A stretch of 64,000 nucleotides of DNA from the NCBI RefSeq assembly GCF_002269255.1, contig NZ_CP022823.1, positions 3,348,001 through 3,412,000 of the forward strand, in the 5' to 3' direction. This document shows, piece after piece, positions 25,888-33,253 of this stretch. The stretch comes from Klebsiella quasivariicola. GTDB taxonomy: Bacteria > Pseudomonadota > Gammaproteobacteria > Enterobacterales > Enterobacteriaceae. Position numbers and translations under genes: made by a program. Each line of letters opens with the position of its first letter. Positions within the stretch are counted from its first letter, which is position 1. The notes beneath the pieces were generated by a model that had not been told where the DNA came from, made no database searches, and was given only the letters and a program-made list of their open reading frames with translations.

Positions 25888-25907
25888 TACTGTACAAAAA
25901 AACAGTA
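25888..25907 (+). promoter_or_regulatory. LexA (SOS) box before kwaA
   Basis: TACTGTACAAAAAAACAGTA: CTGT-N8-ACAG with matching outer TA/TA, a full enterobacterial LexA consensus. It ends 15 bases before the kwaA ATG and overlaps a -10-like TATACT, so LexA binding should repress the operon. Confidence 0.82.
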
Positions 25908-25922
25908 TCATGGGAGTGTTCA

Positions 25923-26444
25923 ATGAACAAAATTGCAAGGTTTCTTTTAACAGCAAGTTCGATAGCTCCTGTAGGTATCACGCTGATATTTATAGGATAT
26001 ATGAAAAACAAGCCATGGCTTATTTGGTGGTCGTTAGGGATCTGTCTTGCTAGTTTTATAGCAGTTATTTTTTTCCTACACTATGCAAATAAAAACCTCC
26101 CTTCTCTTTATAAGAATGTTGAGACCATATCTCCTGCAAATAAAGAGGTTACCAATTATTTCTTGAGTTATCTATTCCCTTTATTAGGGACAGATTCAAT
26201 CGCCGATAAATGGCAATATGCAGTATTTTTCTATATATCTCTTATCGTTTATATATGTTTCTCTGAGAACTATAATTTCAACCCTCTTATCTCCGCTTTA
26301 GGATTTAAATTTTATGAAGCAGAAGACGATACTGGCGTTGGATTTGTGTTGATATCCAAAGAAGTTATTACAAATTTAAAAAACAGAGATTTTGAAGTTA
26401 TTCAACTTACAGACTACACATTTATGCATGTAACAAGGGAATAA
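25923..26444 (+). CDS. kwaA: Kiwa defence membrane protein KwaA
   Basis: 173-aa membrane protein. Hydrophobic helices at about 7-27, 31-54 and 97-115 are followed by a cytosolic C-terminal part (FKFYEAEDDTGVGFVLISKE ...). KwaA of Kiwa is a multi-helix membrane sensor that works with the DUF4868 protein KwaB. The ribosome site GGGAG stands 7 bases upstream. The next gene starts one base after the stop. AT-rich (about 65%), unlike the phage genes on either side, and on the opposite strand to the late genes. Assignment rests on size, topology and the kwaB neighbour. Confidence 0.72.
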   Translation: MNKIARFLLTASSIAPVGITLIFIGYMKNKPWLIWWSLGICLASFIAVIFFLHYANKNLPSLYKNVETISPANKEVTNYFLSYLFPLLGTDSIADKWQYAVFFYISLIVYICFSENYNFNPLISALGFKFYEAEDDTGVGFVLISKEVITNLKNRDFEVIQLTDYTFMHVTRE

Positions 26445-26445
26445 T

Positions 26446-27315
26446 ATGAGCCTTTTTGCAATGATGAATAAAAACTCTGCTGTGAAAGTGTATCGTATTG
26501 ATACCGACAGACAAACAGACATCAAAATCAAAAAAATATTTGATGACCAATTATCTCTTTTTGAAAGTCATCACAATACGGAACTTGTTTTCGAAGCCGG
26601 ATATACCCCTAGCTATAATGAATGTAGTTATATAGATAACTTTGATGAAGGAAAAATACTTCTTGATGCAGTTCAGCGTAGCACCGCAATGCCTTTGTGG
26701 ACAAAAAATGTTGGGCTTAATGATATAACAGCTTTTTTTATGGCTCCTGCGTATCCTCAAGTGAAAGACAAAATAGCAATCCAAACCTTTTCAAAAAAAC
26801 AGATACTTAACGAGTCAAGATACTTATGGCTCAGTAAAAATTCATTTACGATGTCAGATCTTTTGGGTTTCAATCTAGACGATAAATTAGTTGCAATCCT
26901 TGAAGGAGATAAAATAAAGTTCAGGAACTTCAACAACCTGAGAAGCATATTTGATATGAGTTCTTATTTTGCTGAAGCAACAAAGCAAGAGATTTCTGAC
27001 TTTGTAAACCAACCAGTTTTTAATATACCAGTGGGGTTTGATCTTCCAGCCCTTGCAGATAACGTCATAAGAAAAAAAGTCACATTAATAAACAAATCTA
27101 AAATATTGGTAAATCATACTGTAACCGAAATAAAAAACGCAGCGCTAACTTTGAACTTCCCTATAAAAACGACCGGCTCAGGAAACTCCGAGAAAATAGA
27201 AATGCCAACAAATAAAAAAGAAATAAAAGAGTTACTTAACTTCTTGGATGAAGACTATTTCAACTCTGAAATAACTAAGCAAAGGTTTCGATCAAATTCA
27301 AAACGTAAAGCATAA
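26446..27315 (+). CDS. kwaB: Kiwa defence effector KwaB, DUF4868
   Basis: 289 aa. The second half carries the pattern I associate with DUF4868: DDKLVAILEGDKIKFRNF, then RSIFDMSSYFAEATKQEISDF, IRKKVTLINKSKIL and, near the end, ELLNFLDEDYFNSEI with a terminal FRSNSKRKA. In published Kiwa systems KwaB binds DNA and blocks phage replication or late transcription after KwaA senses infection. The pair forms a two-gene operon closed by a terminator at 27317-27340. Very AT-rich, a sign of recent transfer. Confidence 0.78.
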   Translation: MSLFAMMNKNSAVKVYRIDTDRQTDIKIKKIFDDQLSLFESHHNTELVFEAGYTPSYNECSYIDNFDEGKILLDAVQRSTAMPLWTKNVGLNDITAFFMAPAYPQVKDKIAIQTFSKKQILNESRYLWLSKNSFTMSDLLGFNLDDKLVAILEGDKIKFRNFNNLRSIFDMSSYFAEATKQEISDFVNQPVFNIPVGFDLPALADNVIRKKVTLINKSKILVNHTVTEIKNAALTLNFPIKTTGSGNSEKIEMPTNKKEIKELLNFLDEDYFNSEITKQRFRSNSKRKA

Positions 27316-27316
27316 A

Positions 27317-27340
27317 AAATGGCCGCCGATGCGGCCATTT
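27317..27340. terminator. Bidirectional terminator between kwaB and Q
   Basis: Perfect 10-bp stem AAATGGCCGC/GCGGCCATTT with a CGAT loop, flanked by A-rich and T-rich tracts that serve both converging genes. Confidence 0.78.
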
Positions 27341-27343
27341 AAA

Positions 27344-27688
27344 CTATAGTATCATAGAAATGATACCATCAATGAACCCCATGGCCTTATGCAATTCTTT
27401 CCTGATGGTACCATCAGAGCATTTACGTTTCTTAGCGATGCTACGTAAGGAGATTCCGATAATAAAATGAGCAATAATTAACTCATACTCTTCTGGCTTA
27501 TATTTCCGCAATCGCGCTACACAACCGTCAATCATGATACCTTCATCATCATCGCATTGCTGGCGTGTTTTCTTTCCATGAGGTAGCAAACCTTTAAACC
27601 CAGCAGCAATGGGTTGCCAGTCAACACCACTATTGTCAGAAGCCGCCCAAGCTCCCCAACGGTCCAATAGTTCGTACATATCTCTCAT
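27344..27688 (-). CDS. Q: Late antitermination protein Q (prophage 1)
   Basis: 114 aa (MRDMYELLDRWGAWAASDNSGVDWQPIAAGF...) of the phage 21-type antitermination Q family. A helix-turn-helix-like region lies near LRSIAKKRKCSDGTIRKELHKA (about 77-98). Q loads on RNA polymerase at the late promoter and lets it read through terminators into lysis, head and tail genes. Here the Kiwa operon separates it from the lysis cassette. Confidence 0.92.
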   Translation of the reverse strand: MRDMYELLDRWGAWAASDNSGVDWQPIAAGFKGLLPHGKKTRQQCDDDEGIMIDGCVARLRKYKPEEYELIIAHFIIGISLRSIAKKRKCSDGTIRKELHKAMGFIDGIISMIL

Positions 27689-27700
27689 TTTTAAAGCTCC

Positions 27701-28732
27701 TCAGGAAAGAACGCCGAGCGAGTATGCCCGGTCCAGCAATTTAATGATCAATACCGGCTGGGTGCCGTATTCACGCTCAAAAGCGGCAGGGTCATGGTGC
27801 AAAGCACGGTGGTGCTTGCGGCATAATGGGATCGTAAAAACATCGTGGGCCTTGGTGCCTACGCCGCCCTGCCCCCAGCCAATAAGATGGTGTGCATCAT
27901 CTGCAGGCTGCCCGCAGCACATACACGGTTGTGTTTTAACCCATGAGATAAAATCAGCTGATAACCATCGGCTCCGCTTAGGTCTCGCGAATAGTGTCGC
28001 CGGAGCAACAGGATCGACGTTCACAGGAACCAGAGGTTTGCCCGGCGTTGTTATTGCCGTTGGCTTAATTGTTTTTTCGAGACGGGGAGAAAGAATACTG
28101 GTGGCCGGTACCGACGGAACAATCTCACTCTCCCTGTAAACCGATTTAATGCCATCGTCTTTAATACGCAGGGATCGGCGCGCCATTTCTTCTGTAATTT
28201 CATCGCCAATCCCGGCGCCTACCGCCCACCAGCATAGCTCCGCCAGTGACAATGAGCGCTGAGCGTCCAGACCAAGCGCGATGCGGGCAGTGTCGATTAC
28301 CCAGTCAGCGTTGTTAACACCTACCAGTTGATCGAGGGTTTGTTCCGTTTGGTTTTTCAGCTCATTATCACAGTGCCAGCATGCGATTATTACACCCGTC
28401 GAATGGCGAAACGGGACGAGCTCATGGTGATGGTAATCGGAATGTGTCCACTGACAGTTTTTAACCTGCCTACGCAACCATGACTCGAGGGCACTAACCC
28501 CACCAGCTGCAGTGATAACCGCCTTCTTCATGAAAAAAGGTCTGATCCCCATATCATCCCGCAACGGCTGCCGGGCATCAGGAAGACGTCCACTGGGTAT
28601 CTTTTTCATGCTTGCCGGCGGTATTTCAACAAGAACTCGGCCGGCACCGAATAACGGCATTAATTCACTACCCGGCTTAAGCAGCACAATTCCAAGATGG
28701 CGTGCAATATCCACGTTAAGCAAAGCTCGCAT
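27701..28732 (-). CDS. DUF968 HNH-like protein
   Basis: 343 aa from the ATG at 28732 (MRALLNVDIARHLGIVLL). The C-terminal domain has CMCCGQPADDAHHLIGWGQG and PLCRKHHRALHHD, the zinc/HNH-like core of DUF968 proteins found in the nin region of lambdoid phages. Thought to act in phage recombination as a structure-specific nuclease; the exact substrate is not known. Its start overlaps the stop of the 67-aa gene (TGATG). Confidence 0.85.
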   Translation of the reverse strand: MRALLNVDIARHLGIVLLKPGSELMPLFGAGRVLVEIPPASMKKIPSGRLPDARQPLRDDMGIRPFFMKKAVITAAGGVSALESWLRRQVKNCQWTHSDYHHHELVPFRHSTGVIIACWHCDNELKNQTEQTLDQLVGVNNADWVIDTARIALGLDAQRSLSLAELCWWAVGAGIGDEITEEMARRSLRIKDDGIKSVYRESEIVPSVPATSILSPRLEKTIKPTAITTPGKPLVPVNVDPVAPATLFARPKRSRWLSADFISWVKTQPCMCCGQPADDAHHLIGWGQGGVGTKAHDVFTIPLCRKHHRALHHDPAAFEREYGTQPVLIIKLLDRAYSLGVLS

Positions 28733-28935
28733 CAGTCCCTCCACATCTTCTGTATGTAGGTCCTGTCAATCCGTGGCGGCTTCTTCGATTCCGGCAACAA
28801 CACGCGGATCTCCCACGATGCAAAGTCTCTGGATAAGCTCTTCTCAACCACACAGTTATTTTTACGGTATCGCTCCACCAGCTCTGTAGCCTCAGCCTCT
28901 GAAAGTTGCTCGTGTAAAAACCAACTTTTCTTCAT
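28732..28935 (-). CDS. Small nin-region protein
   Basis: 67 aa (MKKSWFLHEQLSEAEATELVERYRKNNCVVEKSLSRD...), acidic helix followed by a short beta strand and basic end. Overlaps both neighbours by a few bases, so part of the same minus-strand operon. No family recognised. Confidence 0.6.
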   Translation of the reverse strand: MKKSWFLHEQLSEAEATELVERYRKNNCVVEKSLSRDFASWEIRVLLPESKKPPRIDRTYIQKMWRD

Positions 28936-29324
28936 GGCTGATCACCGAACAGTCGCAAAAACTCAATCGCTCTTTCACGCGCACCGGGTTCTTCAGCGAT
29001 CATTTCCTGCAGCAGTTGCACGGCGAGCACAGGCTCCTTTCGCCCGACGATGGAAATTCCTCTGGAGACACGGCGAGAGAGTTTTATAAAATTTTTCCTC
29101 TCTAACGCACGCAGATGCAACAGAACAGCATTAGACGAGCTAACGCCGAGCATATCGGCCAGCTCAGATAGCGTAGGTGGGAAGCCATGCTGATTGATGT
29201 AGGCGATCAGCAGATCGAAAACTTCCTGCTGTCGAAAAGTGAGTTTCGAAGACGAGAGTAAACCGGCGCTCGTTGAAGGAGCACCAGTCTGGTGGGATTT
29301 TGATACTTCGGTTGTTTGCGTCAT
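28932..29324 (-). CDS. LexA-type HTH protein without protease domain
   Basis: 130 aa from the ATG at 29324 (MTQTTEVSKSHQTG). Residues about 28-90 form a LexA N-terminal winged helix: LTFRQQEVFDLLIAYINQHG, PPTLSELADMLGVSSSNAV and HLRALERKNFIKL. The S24 peptidase/dimerisation domain is absent; instead there is a helical tail (AEEPGARERAIEFLRLFG). It could bind LexA-like sites without being SOS-cleavable. Lies next to the DinI-like gene. Confidence 0.82.
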   Translation of the reverse strand: MTQTTEVSKSHQTGAPSTSAGLLSSSKLTFRQQEVFDLLIAYINQHGFPPTLSELADMLGVSSSNAVLLHLRALERKNFIKLSRRVSRGISIVGRKEPVLAVQLLQEMIAEEPGARERAIEFLRLFGDQP

Positions 29325-29364
29325 GGCTTCTCTCCGTGACGCAGCAGGTATAGGTTGTTCAGGC

Positions 29365-29622
29365 CTATGACGGGATTGTAACAGAACCAGGGGGAACCTG
29401 GTAACCAACTCCAGACTTAGCCTTTTCAATCATCTGTGAAAAAAGAGAGAGAGTCCCCACGATCTCATCCGGCTGCAGAGGCATAAACGAAACAGTATCG
29501 CCGCGCCGGTACATCAAAGCGCGCTCACATACAGGAAAGGATGTCAGACGGGCAACGATCACACCATCGTCGCATCTGATTATTGCGTAGCCGGTGTTCG
29601 GCATTTCTTGTTTTTTACTCAC
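29365..29622 (-). CDS. Small protein of unknown function
   Basis: 85 aa starting GTG at 29622 (VSKKQEMPNTGYAIIRCDDGV) with GAGG eight bases upstream; a longer frame to 29655 lacks a ribosome site. Compact beta-rich protein with FPVCERALMYRRGDTVSFMPL. It lies between the DinI-like and LexA-HTH genes in the same operon. No family recognised. Confidence 0.55.
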   Translation of the reverse strand: MSKKQEMPNTGYAIIRCDDGVIVARLTSFPVCERALMYRRGDTVSFMPLQPDEIVGTLSLFSQMIEKAKSGVGYQVPPGSVTIPS

Positions 29623-29666
29623 AGCAAAATCCTCAAAATAAACCAGGCAAGCCACTGGACCTCAAC

Positions 29667-29900
29667 TTAACAGAACCAGTCATCAGCGCTTTCCCTGGTG
29701 TCCTGCAGGATTTCCTCTACACGTTTTTTATCTCCGTCCATTCCACCAAGCACGGTCAACCTATCAGAGCTGGCCCGACGAATCACAAGACTGCAGTTAT
29801 TAAAGTTTTGATCCAATCGCCGCAGTAGCTCCTTCTCCAGAGCAGGCACAGCGCCATCCGGCAATTTTTTTTGGCGATCAATTGTGATTTCCACTTTCAT
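29667..29900 (-). CDS. DinI-like SOS modulator
   Basis: 77 aa from the ATG at 29900 (MKVEITIDRQKKLPDGAVPALEKEL). Matches DinI family: N-terminal beta strand, helix, central VIRRASSDRLTVLGG, and acidic C-terminal helix GDKKRVEEILQDTRESADDW. DinI proteins bind RecA filaments and modulate RecA-promoted cleavage of LexA and phage repressors. A LexA box lies 20 bases upstream of the start. Confidence 0.9.
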   Translation of the reverse strand: MKVEITIDRQKKLPDGAVPALEKELLRRLDQNFNNCSLVIRRASSDRLTVLGGMDGDKKRVEEILQDTRESADDWFC

Positions 29901-29919
29901 AACTAGCTCCTCACGCAAG

Positions 29920-29939
29920 TACTGTATAAATAAACAGTA
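29920..29939 (-). promoter_or_regulatory. LexA (SOS) box before the DinI-like gene
   Basis: TACTGTATAAATAAACAGTA: perfect CTGT-N8-ACAG with outer TA pairs. Confidence 0.85.
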
Positions 29940-29940
29940 T

Positions 29941-30308
29941 ACTTGTTAGGTGAAATGTTCAAGCGTTTAATGCCACTTTTCGCTAACCCATGCTCATGTT
30001 TAGATTGATCTTTTCTCCACAAAGGACGAAATCCGCTATCACAGGGATACAGTCATTTTTGTGGTGATCAACACCTTTGATAAGAAACGTTGCTACCTCT
30101 GGCGTTCCAGATTCCGCTCTTGGCACAGAGCGGACAATCTTAATGGGATGAAGGTCTGCTTTGAGCGATAAGCGGAAGTTCGAATTGAGTCGGCACGGGA
30201 ATTATTAGCATTGCCATAGCTTGTCAACGGAGTCAGGTCACACCTTGTCTATATGTAAACAGGCAGGCAATGATTAACAATTGAGTTGGATTAATATTTA
30301 ATCAAGGA
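29941..30308. other. Intergenic 370 bp between SOS operon and parA-like gene
   Basis: No frame with coding support on either strand. The middle (about 30050-30200) is less AT-rich than its right flank and may be a remnant of chromosomal or older phage sequence. This is the left border of the cargo block. Confidence 0.35.
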
Positions 30309-30337
30309 TTGACAACTAGATTAGTTTTCCATATGAT
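30309..30337 (+). promoter_or_regulatory. Promoter of the parA-like gene
   Basis: TTGACA, 17-base spacer, TATGAT; consensus-like sigma-70 promoter 31 bases before the ATG. Confidence 0.75.
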
Positions 30338-30356
30338 TTTCTAAAGTGGAAAACTA
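30322..30356 (+). promoter_or_regulatory. Operator-like inverted repeat at the parA-like promoter
   Basis: Arms TAGTTTTCCA (30322-30331) and TGGAAAACTA (30347-30356) are a perfect 10-bp inverted repeat spanning the -10 and start region. Likely autoregulatory site. Confidence 0.65.
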
Positions 30357-30367
30357 GTGGTGATGTT

Positions 30368-31414
30368 ATGACTAATGAATCTAATGTTAATGCTTTGATA
30401 GAACGTCAATTTGAAGTTGCTGATGGCAACGTGAGTAGTCTTAGTTTGCCAAAATTTGACAAATATACTGTGTGCAACCTCCGAGGAGGTATTGGCAAGA
30501 CGTCTCTGGCTTTTAACCTTTCTTATCTTGCAGATGATGCTCTAATTGTTGATACTTGTCCTCAAGGAAATCTGTCTTATTTTTTTGATAATAATTATGC
30601 TTCTTCAACCAGTACAACCGCAAATGATCTGTTGATGCCCTATTTTGTTCCGGGGCTTGGTTTTGCCACTCGTGCGGCAAAATTAATATCATCAACTAAT
30701 CCTTGGTTCGCTGGTAAACAGAATTACTTCATTCAATCTGATAGTCAGCTTTACCTTTTACCTACCCAAATGGCAAATGCTTTAGCTCAAGCGCGAACTA
30801 TTACTGGGGCAACTCAGCAGGTTGTTATTGATAATATTCTTTTTTCATTGAAAAAAGAAATTGAGAGAGAGATGACTGAGACAGAGACAAAAAAAGTTCT
30901 CATTGATACCTCACCTTTCTTCTCCGGAGCGACGCATTTATCTTGGCATGCTACAGATGCATTGATTGTTCCTGTGCGTACGGATCAGCAATCAATTAAC
31001 TCACTGAGATTACTCATTGATACATTGACTAAACCAACATCTGAGTTCAGAAAAACAATGCCATCTGATGGTCATACACCAAAAATTCAAATGGTTGTCA
31101 TCACTCATTGCGGATGGTCTACAGTAGCAGGTGCCAGAAACAAACCAAATCAACAGACAAAAATGTATATCGAAGCTGTAAGGGAAGTCATTCGTCAGAA
31201 TATCAGTAATTTCACAACCAATGATCCTAATAATCATATTGTGATTCTTGATGATTTCCTTGGCAGTGGCAGAATGTCGAGTGCAAAGTCTAAGCCTCTA
31301 GAGCTTTTGAACCCTGGCGATGCAATGACTGTTAATAGAGTCAGAACCTCTGTGAATTTATCAGTAAACAAGATAAAAAATGAATTAAAATTCATCCATA
31401 ATTCAATATGGTAA
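30368..31414 (+). CDS. ParA-like P-loop ATPase, solitary
   Basis: 348 aa. The deviant Walker A motif LRGGIGKTS at 38-46 defines the ParA/MinD family; Walker A' region VDTCPQGNLSYFF at about 61-73 follows, and a LIDTSPFFSGAT segment near 178 carries the Walker B aspartate. ParA ATPases bind DNA or membrane cooperatively and position plasmids or other cargo. No ParB-like gene or centromere repeats are adjacent, which is odd for a partition system. It has its own promoter, operator and terminator and low GC. It may be plasmid-derived or a regulator of the adjacent pair. Confidence 0.85.
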   Translation: MTNESNVNALIERQFEVADGNVSSLSLPKFDKYTVCNLRGGIGKTSLAFNLSYLADDALIVDTCPQGNLSYFFDNNYASSTSTTANDLLMPYFVPGLGFATRAAKLISSTNPWFAGKQNYFIQSDSQLYLLPTQMANALAQARTITGATQQVVIDNILFSLKKEIEREMTETETKKVLIDTSPFFSGATHLSWHATDALIVPVRTDQQSINSLRLLIDTLTKPTSEFRKTMPSDGHTPKIQMVVITHCGWSTVAGARNKPNQQTKMYIEAVREVIRQNISNFTTNDPNNHIVILDDFLGSGRMSSAKSKPLELLNPGDAMTVNRVRTSVNLSVNKIKNELKFIHNSIW

Positions 31415-31486
31415 ATAGTAGATTGTCAGCGTTAGATTAACATAATCATTCTAACCCTCGTTGAAATCGTAATATTTATTGTTAAT

Positions 31487-31520
31487 AATAAGAACCACCT
31501 AGAAAGATGGTTCTTATTTT
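31487..31520 (+). terminator. Terminator after the parA-like gene
   Basis: 11-bp stem AATAAGAACCA/TGGTTCTTATT with a ten-base loop followed by TTATTAATT. Confidence 0.75.
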
Positions 31521-31762
31521 ATTAATTATTGAATTTTTATCTATAGTTAATAGCTCTGACATGGACTGTGCCGATGAGTACATACTGATGTTAGCAACGT
31601 CGACTTCTGGCACTTAGCTGCCATAGGACGGTCAAGCAACTCACCGAACATTTCTGTTTCGCAATTAAGTTGCCTTTTCTGCATTGCGTCGACAGATACG
31701 CCATTGCCTAGCTTTTTACAGCCAAGCACCCAAACGTAATGTTATTCAACAAAGCCGTAACG

Positions 31763-33253
31763 CTACCCCGCTTTTAGCATTCGCCGAAGTTCATGATCCA
31801 TATATTCATCTACAGCATTGGCATCAATTCCGCCTGCTTTATACCAGACATGGAGTTCTTTAATCGCTAGAATTCCAAACCTCGTCCAGCCGATGAGGTT
31901 CGTTCTCAGGAGGAACTGAATCATTTCGCCTCCTGAACGAAGTGCCGCATCTCCTACATCCATCAGACACAAGGTTCCATGCGCCACAAGCAACATTCGC
32001 CTGAGTTCAGGGTTATTTGCTGAAGGAATACATTCACCCCAGTCCTTCTTATGATAGCAACGTTGTTTAACCGTCCAGGTGATTCGCACAAGCAACTCAG
32101 TAATCATGACGGGGATCGCCATCGCTAATCCATGCCGTAAGTCATACCCTTTCTCAAAAACCTGGACGGCGACGGTTGCGAAAGACTGGCGATGCTGGCC
32201 AAATTCACCCACATTAATAAACTGAAGTAATGAAAAGAAAGGAATGGGGATACCGGAGCCTCTCCCTGCTGCACCGGAAGAACCTGCCATATCAGAGAAA
32301 AGGTGGCCCAGCCAGTTTACGAAACCACTAAATACCTTAGAGACAACGTTATTCCCTTTAAGCTCAAAAGTCTCGGTATCTACGGAAACCAATTTTCCGT
32401 CTGCCACAAAATGTGCCGTACTGGTAAATTGATCCAGGATCGAGAAAAATAAACCGACTAAGTCCGGGGAGTGGGCGAGACTTTTAATATGGTGATTCTT
32501 CGTGTTCATCCTGAACAAACCGTCAACATCTCCGCCATGCCGATGGTCATAATTGATTTTGAATTTTCTCTCCAGAAAACCGATAGCGCTTTTTGTCGAA
32601 TCGCTTGCTTCTGAACTGCCCTTCCATCCAAAGGCTGAAGCGAATTTCTCAACGGCACCGTCCACTGCATTATCTGCAAGCTGGGTCAGTTTTCCTGCTC
32701 CAGGTACGCCTACCAGAAAAATATCGATAAGTCCGCCAATAACGCCACAGGTGCCAGCGATCATGTAATCATATTTGTCGCAGCGGGCAGTCTTTAAGGT
32801 CAAGTCTTCCTGAATACGTTTTTCCAGAGCAATTCTTTGGATTGGAGACATCAGGGCGCTAAACGGATCGACTATTAAATCGATATTGTGTTTATGGGCA
32901 TACTGCGATATGGACTGGGAATAGGTTTCCCAGTCCATATCGCTGGTGAACGCTATTGTTTCTATCATCGACAGTTTACTGATACTGGACGATGACGTGG
33001 TCAAACAGGATTCAAGGTAATCGCTGAATTCACTAGAAACCGTTGTGTGGATATCCTCATCAAACGTGATACCTGAGTGTTCCAGAACACCATCCATAGC
33101 CAAAATCATTTCATCTAAAGAAGCTTCGGTATCAGTTTGCAAAGCGTTAAGCGCTTCTAGAGCAGCATCAAGGTCACCCAATTGATGCTCGCTTTGTTCA
33201 AGCTGGTGCTTCTGCACCAGCAAGGCCGATACCTGAGTATCTGGTTTTTTCAT
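31763..33253 (-). CDS. Uncharacterised membrane-associated protein, partner B of coupled pair
   Basis: 496 aa, second gene of a two-gene operon; its ATG overlaps the stop of the upstream gene as TAATG. Residues 1-60 form a coiled coil (LEQSEHQLGDLDAALEALNA). A glycine-rich hydrophobic segment at about 162-190 (IAGTCGVIGGLIDIFLVGVPG) and further hydrophobic stretches near 345, 385-410 and 450-475 suggest membrane insertion. A conserved-looking polar block, INYDHRHGGDVDG and KNHHIKSLAHSPD (about 235-270), is rich in His/Asp and could be catalytic. I do not recognise the family. Setting suggests defence or exclusion. Confidence 0.72.
   Translation of the reverse strand: MKKPDTQVSALLVQKHQLEQSEHQLGDLDAALEALNALQTDTEASLDEMILAMDGVLEHSGITFDEDIHTTVSSEFSDYLESCLTTSSSSISKLSMIETIAFTSDMDWETYSQSISQYAHKHNIDLIVDPFSALMSPIQRIALEKRIQEDLTLKTARCDKYDYMIAGTCGVIGGLIDIFLVGVPGAGKLTQLADNAVDGAVEKFASAFGWKGSSEASDSTKSAIGFLERKFKINYDHRHGGDVDGLFRMNTKNHHIKSLAHSPDLVGLFFSILDQFTSTAHFVADGKLVSVDTETFELKGNNVVSKVFSGFVNWLGHLFSDMAGSSGAAGRGSGIPIPFFSLLQFINVGEFGQHRQSFATVAVQVFEKGYDLRHGLAMAIPVMITELLVRITWTVKQRCYHKKDWGECIPSANNPELRRMLLVAHGTLCLMDVGDAALRSGGEMIQFLLRTNLIGWTRFGILAIKELHVWYKAGGIDANAVDEYMDHELRRMLKAG

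Noticed and set aside
31547..31729. 60-codon minus-strand frame in the gap after the parA-like gene
   Set aside because: No ribosome site, odd composition, no neighbour link.
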